NCBI RefSeq assembly: GCF_017916325.1
Contig: NC_090170.1
Location: forward strand, 1,530,001 to 1,594,000
Source of the DNA: Leishmania martiniquensis
Taxonomy: Eukaryota > Euglenozoa > Kinetoplastea > Trypanosomatida > Trypanosomatidae
Direction of reading: 5' to 3'
Length of the DNA: 64,000 bases
The translations under genes were made by a program, and so were the position numbers. Under the pieces are notes generated by a model, which was not told the origin of the DNA, ran no database searches, and was given only the letters and a program-made list of their open reading frames with translations. Shown in pieces: positions 33,758 to 44,087 of this stretch; the stretch's first letter is position 1, and each line of letters begins with the position of its first letter.

Positions 33758-33801
33758 CACTCGCCCTCTCTCTCCGTCATGACGGAGAGAGAGGGCGAGT
33801 G
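33758..33801. repeat. Perfect 44-bp palindrome in the PKA 3' UTR
   Basis: Two 22-base arms (33758-33779 and 33780-33801) are exact reverse complements with no spacer. The symmetry breaks immediately outside. It lies about 130 bases after the PKA stop codon. As RNA it would fold into a very stable hairpin of up to 20 bp with a minimal loop. The arms are (CT)n/(GA)n-rich. Function is unknown; regulatory hairpin, recombination product or assembly fold-back are possible. Confidence 0.95.
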
Positions 33802-34689
33802 TGCGGGCCGCTATCTCCGTCCGCACCCCCTTCTCCCTTCATCTTTCGCTTATCCCCACCCACTTCACCCTGCAGCGCTCTCATTGTGTATAATTGTTAC
33901 GGTCGATGCCGTCTCGATGTAAAAAATGAAAGAACAGCGATGAGGCATTCGCGATCGGCTCTCTCTCTCTCGGATTTACTTCCTTTTCCGTTATTGTGTT
34001 TACGTTTTTTTTTTGTGTGTATCCTCTGCATTGCGCGCTCTCTTCGCCCTCCCCCTCCTCCGCGCCGCGGCCTCAGTCCTTTCGTTACGCACGTTGCGCG
34101 CGTCTTTAATGTTTTTTTTTTGCGTGTGTCTTGTGTTTTTTTCCTGTTTTGCTTCTGCTCCCTTTTCGTCCTGTGTGCGTTATTGGTTCACCTTCTCGCT
34201 GCTTATCTCAGCGTGTCAGTCTTCCTGGGCCATCGGGTGTGCCCTCAAGTCGGATCAACCACCGCCACCACCACAACAGCAAACAGCAAAGAAAAAACCA
34301 CTAGAGGTGTGCAGATCACGGCTCCGATGTTGTGGGGCACTTTCTTGCTCGCTGTCGGCAGGCGATGCGGTGAACTCAGGCATCCATTCCGAAGTGACGA
34401 GGCATGCTGTAACATACGCTCGCAGGTGCGACGGCAAAAGCGGGCGCTTTCCATTTGACTGCCGTGGTGGCGCCGCGTGCGAAGCACATGAGGGGGGAGG
34501 AACCGGGCCCCTCCTTCGGGCTGAACGAGAGACGCTCCTATACAGAGAAGCAAGCGTGGCTGCGGCCGCCAACTCCTTCTCGTTCGTTCAAGCGCACGGT
34601 ACCCACTCCACAGCGATGAGTACCGGCAAACAGCGGCGTAGTTGAGAATAAATACTGGCGCTGACAGCCTGTCGAGCACGCCTCACGCT

Positions 34690-35632
34690 TCTTTCCGCTG
34701 ACCATCGCGGGGTGCAGCTCATCGACAAGGGTAAGTTTGCGGAGCCGAGCCCATCACAGGCGCCGAGGTCCACCACCTCGATCAACAACTTGCACGCCGA
34801 CTTCCACCGTAACCGCTGTACACGGTGCGGCCCGCGTCACGAGAGCGGACGATCCTCACGGTGTGGCGCGCCGGCACCTCAAGCCGTGTCTCGGGTCCCT
34901 GCAGCGGCGGGTGACCGACGGCGACATCATGCAGTGCCGCTGGCGTGCCGTCCGCTTCTCCGCCTGGTGCTGCCGTGCGTGCGTGTGGGTAGGCGGCGCC
35001 CAACCAGGCGCCATGCACGACACACTCCGTGAATCTCGCGTACCGTCCGTGCTGCATGGCATGCTCCCCACCGAGTGCCTACACCGCTGCCCCCCATCCG
35101 GACGACAGGCTGTGGGCCCCTTTGTGCGCTGGCATACGCCCATCCGCGCGCCCGTCCCGCTTGGCACACCCCCACGCCCTCCAAAGGAGGGGGGGCGTGC
35201 CAGCGCCGGGGATCGCGCAATGCACCGGTGAGCTGCCCAGACACGTCCCCGGAGATCTCGACGGAAAGAAAGGGGTGGCGGCTGTGCGACATCCAAGCGA
35301 GGCGCGCAGAGGTGAGTAAGAACGGAGGACGAGAAGATGCGCGAAGAGCTCCGCCCCGGTCGACCCCGAAGTGCATCTGTGCGCCGTGCGCGGCATCCGC
35401 TGCATCGCGGAGTGAAGCCCAGTCGTATCCGTCTGGCGTCGGCTGTGTTGCGCGTGCCCGAAGGAGGGGGCAGGGAAAGGGGCGAGCGGTGCCGGTCAGT
35501 CGCATCGCCCGCTTCGACGGCAGACGGGCGTTCCTAGGCGATGCGGGCTCAGACGTCGCGCAAGAGAGGCAGGTGGGGTGACGGGTCGCATGCGCCCACG
35601 CCCTCGCGTGCTCGCGGCGGAGTCGGTTCGCT
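34690..35632. mobile_element. GC-rich SIDER-like retroposon element
   Basis: About 940 bases of GC-rich sequence sit abruptly within the CT/AT-richer PKA downstream region. Its right-hand 340 bases are identical to 19219-19558. It contains long overlapping frames on both strands, including a 244-codon antisense frame, none with a recognised domain. GC-rich degenerate, multi-copy elements in 3' UTRs match Leishmania SIDER/DIRE retroposons, which descend from ingi-type non-LTR elements and can affect mRNA stability or translation. The size exceeds the usual roughly 0.55-kb SIDER, so it may be a composite or tandem pair. The 79-bp ingi-clade signature could not be checked by eye. Confidence 0.5.
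35283..35622 (+). repeat. 340-bp perfect direct repeat, copy B
   Basis: This block is identical to 19219-19558. Copy B is preceded by about 590 further GC-rich bases that copy A lacks. The loci diverge on both sides (after CGGCGGAG on the right). Confidence 0.95.
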
Positions 35633-38600
35633 GAAGCGTAGAAATCGTTGTTACTCTGCACTGACGTTAGTTGCTTCCCGTCTTTTATCCCTTGTGTTGG
35701 TGTCGACTCCGGTGCGCGTCAGTGTCGCAGTTGCGCATGCAATATCAGCAGATGTACATATAAAAGGCTATATCTTTCCTCTATATCGGATGCCTTTGGT
35801 GGGTGTGTCTGTGCCCTGTGGTGCGATCTTGACAGTCTGAGAGTACCGGAGCTCCGTTCGGTCGGCGGCCGGGGTGAAAAGGTCCTCCGAATCTTCCGAA
35901 CGTACCGCTCTGCTTCCCTTTGCTTTTGTTTTTCGGTTGTCTATCTCATTGTGGTCGCTGCTCCTCACTACAGGGTTGTGGTCGGTTCTCGAGCGAGACT
36001 GGTGGGGAGGCTACTCCGCCAGAGCGTCTCGTCAGATGGCTGCCATGGTAGAAGAGGTCGCGGGTGCAGACGCGCCCCAAAAGATAGACAAAAGTCCGGA
36101 GGGAATCGAAAGGAGGAAGAGAAAGGAGCTGGATTCAGGGAGTTAGAGATGTGACATCGTAAAAAGACTGAGAAGAGGGGGGCGCCCCGACTGACCTCGT
36201 CTTCTGCGTAATGTGTCCGAGGTCGCTTCGCCCTCATCAACCATGCGCGACTCCTCGGCAGGAGCGGACTCACAAAGAAGTTTTCGCCTCTACTGTTCTC
36301 TTAACTTTGGCGTGCGCTGACGTCTTGAGTGAGTGGTATGCTCTGCAGCGGGGTGCTAATACCACGCGATGCACCCCCGAAATATAGTGGAAGGGGGAGC
36401 GCGTACGACCAAGGTCCTGTCAAGGCGTCCGATGCGAGAAGACTACGTCTTCCAGCGATAGACCAAAGACACAAAGTGGGTGAGTGCGCGCTTCTACTTT
36501 TAGAGCTCTCGCGTCTGTTTGTTTTCGTTTCTTTTTTTTTTTCGTTGTTGGCTGCGACCCTCTCCTCTGGCTCCCTGTGCTGCTGTTGCGCATTTCCCGC
36601 GCGAGACCTCATCTCCTTATTTCCACAAGACACTTCAAAACTTCAGCCGCTTCTTTGTGCGCCTTTTTTTTCGTATGAGTGTGTGTTTGTCAAAGGCGAA
36701 ATAACACAGAGACAGGCAGACTGAGAGACTAGAGAGAGGGAGAAAGAGAAAGGAAGAGACGCGGCGACAAAGAGCGCGAGAAGAGGGGAGGGGGAGGCGC
36801 TCTCTCAGGTATTCGTATTCTTGTATATTTGGAAACTTCTTCTTTGTGTGTGTGTGTGTATGAATGTCCGAAGAGCAGCTCGTATATCAGAATTTGTCTG
36901 CCTGCCTGTGTGTGTATGTGTGTGTGTGTCTGTGTACCCAATCATGCCTTTCAGTGCACGATTTTGTCGCATGCATGTGTATGCCATCAGCGCCCTCTGT
37001 ATCACTTTTTTTCTCTCTCTTTGCTTGCGAATATGGAGCGCGTCGTTTCAGACCTCTGACCTTTTCTGCCTCCTTCTCCTATGCTGTTGTTTGAGCTGAC
37101 GCGATTGGAATGTGTCTCGCCAGTTTTTTTTTCTTCCTCGCCCGTTTTCTACTGCGTGAGGCACTTGCTTCTGCCCAGCCGCGCTTCTACCTCTACGCGC
37201 ACTTGCACGTGTTTCTGTTGCGTTGCACTTCATCTTGTGCGCCTCTCAAAGGAAGGAGAGACGGGACTGCCCTCGTCTGTATCTTTCGTTGTTCCCTCTC
37301 TTTAGCTTTTCTTTGACTTGCTGAACTTTATTTTCCCTGGCAGAGCATCGTGCTGCAGAGCGAACTCGCGGCGGCAGCACTCCATCGCAGACAAACAGTG
37401 ACTCGCGCCTACTCTCAAGCAAGCTTAGTGGGATATGCTCACTCTCTGCTTTTCTTTGGGGCACTCGCACACGCACCCACACGCTCACTGGCACCCGTTC
37501 ATACATGCAACACACACACGTACATACAGCAGGAGGTAAAAACAAGAAGAGCCAGCATCATGCATGGGGTGTGTGACAGGCGGCACCAGTGATGGTGAGC
37601 CGATGGCACGGCAGTCAGGGTGGCGCCTGCCGCTACGGCGGCCCTCGTCACGGACACGGGAGAAAGTGGCGGTGCCGTTTCCTCCAATCCTGCAGGGCTT
37701 AGTTTCGCATACGCCGTCGTCTTCTGCATTTGGGTAGCGACGTGTGTTCTGGCGTGGGGGGCGGGGGCTACCTCTTGGCAACTGCCGAAAGCGGCGGCGG
37801 CCCGCAGAGGTGAAGGCCCTCTTCACGACGGATCTTTTTACCACGGAGAAACAGTGACGCATGGCGCCAGGGGAAGGGGGGAGGAGGAGGTTTGGGACGC
37901 GAGGTTGCTCTTGTGCTACCTGCTGTGCGCTCGATGCGACCCTCCCGTCACTTCAGAATAGCCTCACAGTGGCACCTGCAGACGATGTGTGAGCTGCCGC
38001 TCATCTTGCTCGCCTCTCCGTTTCTCCTCCACCTCTTATCTATGTGGCCCTCTAACTCGCTTCTCTGTTCCTCTTGGCGCTCGCCCGCATTGGCTGGGAC
38101 TCTGTACATATCGTGATGCTCTCGTCCGGCCGTTTTCTTCTGCCCTTCACTCACTAACTCACTCTCGTGGCGTTGTAGATCACCGCGAGAAAAAGAGGTG
38201 GATCGCCGTCTTCGTTCTGCCCACGCTTGCGCATGTGCGGTGGGTGCGTGCACCAAGGCCAGAGAGAGTTCCCTTTGGAAGACGGCTAGATTACGTTCGT
38301 TTCCTCGTCGACTAGGCGCAACTTCGACTTCACCTGCACAGACGCGACCTTCAGAAGGGGACAAAGCAGTGAGAGGTAAAAGGACGATCTCGGCAGCGTG
38401 CGAAGTACAACCCTCTGCGGGCGCTTGCTTCAAGCAGTGGTCGCACCCGCTCTTTGCCGCTCTCTGCTGCCCACTTTTTCGTTCCATAGTCAGCTTCACA
38501 CAGGCGCTGACGTGCCTCTCTTCCCAACCTCACCTCCTACAGCGCACCAACCTCCACCATAATACTTCCTATTTCACCATCGAGTCACGGCCGTGAGTGC

Positions 38601-38865
38601 TGACGTACCGTTGTCTCTAACTCTTTGCCCACGTCCTAATCTCTCTCCCTCTTCCGCTTCGCGCATCCACCCCCCTCCCCCCGGCGACATCTGCTGTCCA
38701 CTTCTTTTTGCTTCGTCCAGGATACAGAGAAGGTGTGGAGGGTGTCGGAGCCGCCACTCGAGGCACGGCGACGAGAGGGACGCCCCGCTGATGTGCTCTT
38801 ATTTTCCCTTTTGCTCCATTGCTTCGATTTGATACTCAGTGCTTTTCCCTCTCGTCGTCGCCCTC

Positions 38866-38901
38866 CCACACACATACGCACACACACACACACACACACA
38901 C
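38866..38901. repeat. CA microsatellite
   Basis: An interrupted CA run of about 36 bases, upstream of the hydrolase gene. Confidence 0.85.
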
Positions 38902-39190
38902 TTTCGCCCTCTCGCCCGTCGCCCCTTTTGCTCTCTCGTCCTGTTGACGCACTCTGTTTCGCGCTCGTTTGGACTCTGGACGATTCTACAGCCGCGCCGC
39001 GGTCAGCATTTTTTTGTTCTGCTTACTAGAGAAGCGCGACATTTTGCGACAGTCACTGGTCCGCATTCATTACCTTAGCGGCTTCCCCATCCAGCGTATT
39101 GGCTGCGTTTATGCGTGGGCGCTGAAGAGGCGCACCTCCCCGCTCGGGTCCGAAGTGGCTTTTGAACTCGGACTCCAGCGCTGGCAATTA

Positions 39191-39218
39191 CGCCCCCCCT
39201 CCCTTCTCACACCTCTAG
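39191..39218 (+). promoter_or_regulatory. Polypyrimidine tract and candidate spliced-leader acceptor for the hydrolase
   Basis: A C/T tract is followed by CTAG, with the AG at 39217-39218, only 12 bases before ATG 39231. If used, the 5' UTR is very short. Confidence 0.5.
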
Positions 39219-39230
39219 GAAACGGGTACG

Positions 39231-40415
39231 ATGAGCTTTGGAAGCTTTCTCCTCTCGGCCACACTCTACGTGGTGCTGGTCGCCGTCTTTGTGTCGCTGC
39301 TACTGCACATTATGAGTTACCGTTATCGCAGCCAGCAGAACCGCCTTCTCTACTACCCACAGATTCCCCCAGAGAGCCGCGAGGTCTGCGACGACCCGGT
39401 CGCGCTCGGCATCCCATACGCAGAGCGCGTGCGCGTTACCACCGTTGATAAAGTGAAATTGTGGGGCTACATGCTATGGCCAGCACCTGCGCCGTCGCTG
39501 GAAAAGGGCAGCAATGGAAGCAGCCACGACTCCGTTGGGAACGCATCTCCTAATGTGGCGACGGGACAGGGAGGCGTGCATGTAGAGGTGGATGCATCGG
39601 GTGGCGGCACAGACAGCGCCAGCCCTGGCAGTACCTTGTCTGGCAGCAGCAGAAGTATTACCCTATCGAGCGGGATGCCAAGCTTTGTGATGCTTTACTT
39701 CCACGGGAACGCCGGTAACGTCGGCCATCGCCTGCCTCTTGCGCAGGCCTTCGTTGCCCACCTGAAGTGCGCAGTGATGATGGTCGACTATCGCGGTTTT
39801 GGCCTCAGCGACGACGCGGAGCAGACGCAGGAGACATTGGAGCTGGATGCGCAGGCCTGCTTTGACTACCTGTGGCACGATCCGCGTGTGCCGCGCGATC
39901 GCATCGTTGTCATGGGCACCAGCCTTGGTGGCGCTGTTTCGATCCACTTGGCCGCTAACCAGCGTTACGCCCGCCGCATTTGTGCTGTAATCGTTGAGAA
40001 CTCCTTCAGCTCCATTGGTGACATGGCCTCTGCACTGAGCCGGCCGATCCTGACGAAACTGGTGAGTCAATGTCCTGGCCTGGCGGTGGGCCTTTTCGAG
40101 TATTACATCAAGCCCCTGGCGCTGCGGATTGATTGGAACAGCGCGCAGAAGGTGAGGAAGGTGGTGGTGCCGATGCTCTTCCTCTCTGGGATGCGTGATG
40201 AGATAGTGCCGCCGGAGCAGATGCGGACATTGTACAAGGCGGCGACCAAGTGTCTGCGCGATGGAAACGGCGGCGACCTCACCGTCCCGCTGCGTCGCTT
40301 TCTTGAGTTCGAGGACGGGCGGCACAACAATCTGTCGCTGATGCCCGGCTACATGAGTGCCCTGCAGGACTTCGTCGCAGACGTACGCAGCGCCGGGGCT
40401 GCTGCCGTCATTTGA
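39231..40415 (+). CDS. Membrane-anchored alpha/beta hydrolase (ABHD13/Bem46-like)
   Basis: This 394-residue protein begins with one hydrophobic segment (about 6-27), a likely signal anchor, as in ABHD13/Bem46 relatives. The oxyanion loop motif YFHGNAGNVGHR is characteristic of this subgroup. The nucleophile elbow is G-T-S231-L-G-G, with acid Asp323 in GMRDEIVPP and His365 in DGRHNN, giving an apparently complete Ser-Asp-His triad. A Gly/Ser-rich insert at about 90-140 separates the N-terminal strands from the core and looks disordered. The family includes thioesterases, depalmitoylases and serine-peptidase-like hydrolases, so the substrate is open. The site probably faces away from the membrane on one side of an internal compartment. 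Confidence 0.85.
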   Translation: MSFGSFLLSATLYVVLVAVFVSLLLHIMSYRYRSQQNRLLYYPQIPPESREVCDDPVALGIPYAERVRVTTVDKVKLWGYMLWPAPAPSLEKGSNGSSHDSVGNASPNVATGQGGVHVEVDASGGGTDSASPGSTLSGSSRSITLSSGMPSFVMLYFHGNAGNVGHRLPLAQAFVAHLKCAVMMVDYRGFGLSDDAEQTQETLELDAQACFDYLWHDPRVPRDRIVVMGTSLGGAVSIHLAANQRYARRICAVIVENSFSSIGDMASALSRPILTKLVSQCPGLAVGLFEYYIKPLALRIDWNSAQKVRKVVVPMLFLSGMRDEIVPPEQMRTLYKAATKCLRDGNGGDLTVPLRRFLEFEDGRHNNLSLMPGYMSALQDFVADVRSAGAAAVI

Positions 40416-42002
40416 GTTTAGCGCAGCAGCCCGAGCAGGGCAGAGGTCGCGAAAAGAGAAAGCATCGGAGGCGCATGCCCAGGGTGACGAAGCTGTGTGA
40501 GGCGGAGAAGAGGGGGGGTGAAGCAAGGAAGAGAGCTGCAGAGGCCCTGATGGCTCACTCACTCCCGCTGCTCTCGGGGGGAGGGGAGGGGGCTTGCGAC
40601 GGCGTCATTTCCTTCGCGTCGCTCTCTCTCTTTCTCCGCTCGTTTTTTTTCCTTCCTCTTCTTCACTCTTTCGTTGTTGGCGTTTGTGTGCGGTGCACCT
40701 GCTGCTGTCCCTCCACCCTTTCCGCCATCCCCAACGGCCGCGTTATCGTCGTTTACCCGGCTGCGCTGTTGTGCCTTCGCCGCATTGCCTGCATTTGCGT
40801 GGAGCTGTAGGCCCCTTCGCCTCTCATGGCAGGGGGCAGTCGACGATGCTCCCCATCTCTTTTGCTCTGTGCTGTAATATCTGCCGCCCTCGTGCCGAGC
40901 ATCTGTGCATATGCCCCGTTGCGTCAACGGTTGACTCGTATCGTCCCGATGTCGCGCTCTGCTTGGCACGCATTCTCGTCATCCAGCACTTAAACGAAGA
41001 TGGAAGGGATGGGGGTGGAAAGGGGAGGGCAAGGCGGCGTGGGGAGAAGGTGCGTGCATGGTGGAGCGTGCTCCCTGCCGACTGCTTCCTCACTCTCCCC
41101 CACGCCTCGCTTGCGTTTGCCTTCGGCGCGTTTTGGTTACGCCCCCTTGCTGTGCCCTTTCCTCTCGGAGGTTCACATCGTATATGATCGTTGCCGCATA
41201 TCCCTGTTTCGCTCTTGTACTCGTCTTTCCGCGGCCTCCGTGGATTCTGTCCTGTGGGTGAGACTCGCTTCGACGTTTACGATGAGCAGCCGAGTGCGCG
41301 GAAGCACCGGTACCGCGGCCGGTGCAACTCGCTGAGCCTTCGGGTCTGGTGCGCGTAGGTGCCTCTCTTTTTCGCATGCATATGCAAAAGTGCGCGTGCT
41401 TGAGTGGGTAGCTTGCTCGTGGGCTGAGCGAGCTCGTTGCAGCATCCATGCCCATGCTACCCTGGCTCTCGGATAGGTTTCGCAGGTACCGGAGAGAGCG
41501 TGGGGAGAGGGACTCTTGTCTGCGCCAGTGCACCGTGGTAGTCGCCTATGCCCTCGTTTGCCACGTGGTGCTCGCGCCATGGGTGGGCAACAACTATGCA
41601 TCCCCATAGTGTGTGTGACGCCTGCCGCCACATTGGTCCTCTCCATTTTTCCGGTCTCTTCGCTTTCTTTCCCTGCTGCGTCCGCGCGCTGCCTCTTCCC
41701 CCTCCCTTGCTTCCTCTCCCTTCATCCATTTCTTCTCTTGCCTGCTGTTATTGTGTGTGTGCGTCTGGGGTGAAGAGAGACGTGGAAAAGAACAGCAGCG
41801 ACGAAATCGCTGAACCCAAAGGGACAAAGTTGCTTCGCCTGCTGGCACCTCTCCAAGGGCGCCCTCCCGTCACCTCATCACACCTCTGGCCTCACTGCTT
41901 GCGTGTGCGTCATCGCTTCGCGCCACAGCCAATCAAGCTTCGGTGGCCTCAATCGCGATTGGGTGTACCGGCTCCTTGCTCTGCTGCGTCGCTGCCCTCG
42001 CC
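40416..42002 (+). other. Intergenic/UTR stretch without a gene
   Basis: No convincing frame. Pyrimidine-rich blocks at 40610-40740 and 41690-41755 could support trans-splicing of the helicase mRNA; the latter is followed by AGs near 41775. Nothing else is seen. Confidence 0.55.
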
Positions 42003-44087
42003 ATGGCCAATACATGGGAGTCGATGAAGGGGGCCAAGCTTAGTCCACCGACCTTGTCCTTCCTTCGCGAACATATGAAGTTCACAACCATGGCCCCTGT
42101 CCAGGCTCGCACCATCCCGCTCTTCCTGACGAACTACGATGTCGTTGTGGAGGCGATCACTGGTAGCGGGAAGACGTTCGCATACCTTATTCCGTGTCTG
42201 GAGATGCTGCTGCGCCCACGGTGCCGCGAAGTGGCGCAGGAGTACAGGAACGCCGTCTTTGCCGTTCTCGTGCTGCCATCGAGGGAGCTGGCGCAGCAGG
42301 TGTTTCAGCTTGTCAAGCGAATGCTGCACTATGTCACGAAGGAGTACAACAACGGCAGCCCCGCCAACGGTCTTCCCGCTTACTCGTACCAGTGTTACAT
42401 CGGCGGCCGCGACATCCAGCGCGACGTCGAGGACCTCAACAGGCATGGCGGCAACGTGCTCGTCGGAACACCGGGCCGTCTCTACGAGCTGCTCGTCTCC
42501 TCCAAGTACGCGAACCTCTTCCACCTCAGTCAGTTTGAGCTTCTCATTCTCGACGAGGCCGATAAACTGCTTGAGTTCGGCTTCAAGGCAAAGCTCGATG
42601 CGATTCTGAAACGGCTACCGAAGCAGCGGCGCACCGGTCTGTTCAGCGCGACGCAGACAAAGGAGCTGGCAGAGCTGGCACGGGCGGGCATGCGCAACCC
42701 AGTTTCCGTCACCGTCCGTATCGCCTCCCTCAACTCCGCCAATGCGGACGCTGCAAAGCCGCAGATACCAGAGCAGCTCTCCAACTTCTATGCCTTCACT
42801 CGGGCGTCAGAGAAGCTAGACCGCCTCGTCGAGTTCCTGGAATCGCACAAGGCCGAGAAGGTGCTCGTGTACGTCATGACCTGTGCCAGCGTGGAGTGGC
42901 TGTACGAAGCGCTGGCGGCGGTGCTGTGCAAAGACGATGCGGACAACATCTTTGCTCTCCACGGCCAAATGAAATTAGAGAAGCGACAGCGGGTGCACCG
43001 GCAGGTGACGAAGCGGTCACGTTGCGTGCTTGTCTGCACCGACGTCGCGGCACGTGGCCTGGATATCCCGGAGGTCGGGGTAGTGCTGCAGTACGACCCG
43101 CCGGTGGACCCCAACACGTTCATTCACCGCATCGGCCGCACAGCGCGCATGGGGCGCAGTGGGGCGAGTCTGGTCTTTCTCATGCCGCAGGAGCTTGAGT
43201 ACATCAACTTTATGCGACTACAGAACGTAGTGCTGCAGGCACTAGACGAGGAGCGCGACAGCATCGACGCTGCCGCAGATCTGGTGCGTAACATGAGCGC
43301 GCGGCGCACGATGCTGAGCTCCGAGCTGCCTGATAAGCGCAAGGCGATTCATCAGGCGCACCGTGAGAAGCAGCTAAGCCGGCAAGAGCGCCGCCAGCAG
43401 CTGCGCGAGGCGCATCAAGCGATGGTGGAAGGGAAGAGCAAGCGACTAGCAAAGAAAAAGGAGGTGATGGGCGATATGTGCGAGAGTCCCTCGATTCTCG
43501 CTCTGCGTCGAGAGGAGTGCCACAACCCAAAGCTACTGAACCTCGCCGCCCGCGCCTTCGTGTCGTTCCTGCGGGCGTACAAGGAGCATGAGTGCCGCTA
43601 CATCTTTCAACTGCAACTCATCGACCTTACCGACCTCACGCACAGCTTTGCGCTGTTTAAGATTCCCAGCTGCGGCGAGATCAAGAGGATGCGTGTGCTG
43701 CGTATTCCTCTGCAAGATGAATTCGCTGCGTTTGTGAAGCAGATGGCAACTGCCCTGCGAGAGAAGCGCCAGCGTGACGCCGAGCGGCAGGCGGCCAAGG
43801 ACGACGACGGCGATGAAGGCCCGGATGTGAAGAGGCACCGCACAGAGCGCAATGAGAAGCTGGAGGCGCTGAAGCTGCTGAAAATGTCCAAGTCAGAGCG
43901 CAGCCGCGCCTGGAAACAGGCGGAGCTTGACGAGCTACTCAAAGATAGCTACTACGTCAAGATGGAGCGGCGCGGAAAGGTGAAGCAGCACGTGGTGGAC
44001 GAGAAGATGGGCATGAACGCCATCGAAAACTCTTTCATGAGTGCGCGAGAGCGGAAGGAGGCGCAGCTTACCCGAAAGGCAAGCTGA
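42003..44087 (+). CDS. SPB4: DEAD-box RNA helicase, DDX55/Spb4 family
   Basis: This 694-residue protein carries a full DEAD-box core: a Q-motif region (APVQARTIP), motif I AITGSGKT with K57, PSRELAQQ, GG, TPGR, DEAD at 184-187, SAT near 214, VCTDVAARGLDIPEV and HRIGRTAR with H375. The C-terminal extension has the DUF4217-type segment found in the Spb4/DDX55 and DDX10/18 groups, with AFVSFLRAYKEHEC followed by an F-x-L-x-x-IDLTDL segment, closest to Spb4/DDX55. A Lys/Glu-rich tail (about 560-690) contains a likely nuclear or nucleolar localisation signal. Spb4 acts in 60S ribosomal subunit maturation. ATG 42003 is chosen over the open frame upstream because that extension has no ATG. Confidence 0.9.
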   Translation: MANTWESMKGAKLSPPTLSFLREHMKFTTMAPVQARTIPLFLTNYDVVVEAITGSGKTFAYLIPCLEMLLRPRCREVAQEYRNAVFAVLVLPSRELAQQVFQLVKRMLHYVTKEYNNGSPANGLPAYSYQCYIGGRDIQRDVEDLNRHGGNVLVGTPGRLYELLVSSKYANLFHLSQFELLILDEADKLLEFGFKAKLDAILKRLPKQRRTGLFSATQTKELAELARAGMRNPVSVTVRIASLNSANADAAKPQIPEQLSNFYAFTRASEKLDRLVEFLESHKAEKVLVYVMTCASVEWLYEALAAVLCKDDADNIFALHGQMKLEKRQRVHRQVTKRSRCVLVCTDVAARGLDIPEVGVVLQYDPPVDPNTFIHRIGRTARMGRSGASLVFLMPQELEYINFMRLQNVVLQALDEERDSIDAAADLVRNMSARRTMLSSELPDKRKAIHQAHREKQLSRQERRQQLREAHQAMVEGKSKRLAKKKEVMGDMCESPSILALRREECHNPKLLNLAARAFVSFLRAYKEHECRYIFQLQLIDLTDLTHSFALFKIPSCGEIKRMRVLRIPLQDEFAAFVKQMATALREKRQRDAERQAAKDDDGDEGPDVKRHRTERNEKLEALKLLKMSKSERSRAWKQAELDELLKDSYYVKMERRGKVKQHVVDEKMGMNAIENSFMSARERKEAQLTRKAS

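Larger units (their letters stand above)
33628..39230 (+). other. 5.6-kb interval with no confident gene
   Basis: No domain-bearing frame was found. The stretch contains the perfect palindrome at 33758-33801, the GC-rich SIDER-like element at about 34690-35632, purine-rich sequence at 36721-36800, GT/CA repeats (36846-36933 and 38866-38901), and a GC-richer patch near 37600-37960 without an ATG-started gene. It is probably a long PKA 3' UTR plus the upstream region of the hydrolase gene. Confidence 0.55.

Noticed and set aside
35145..35200. Inverted repeat CACGCCCTCC ... GGAGGGGGGGCGTG within the retroposon-like element
   Set aside because: Pairing needs a four-base bulge and GC-rich elements form such stems often. 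Not convincing beside the perfect palindrome at 33758.
34927..35661. A 244-codon antisense frame across the GC-rich element
   Set aside because: It opposes the gene direction, has no domain, and its left half recurs only because the 340-bp repeat is duplicated. High GC content alone opens frames on both strands.
37620..37961. A 113-codon GC-rich frame between the PKA and hydrolase genes
   Set aside because: It has no ATG start in the coding-like part, no pyrimidine tract with AG placed for it, and no recognisable domain.
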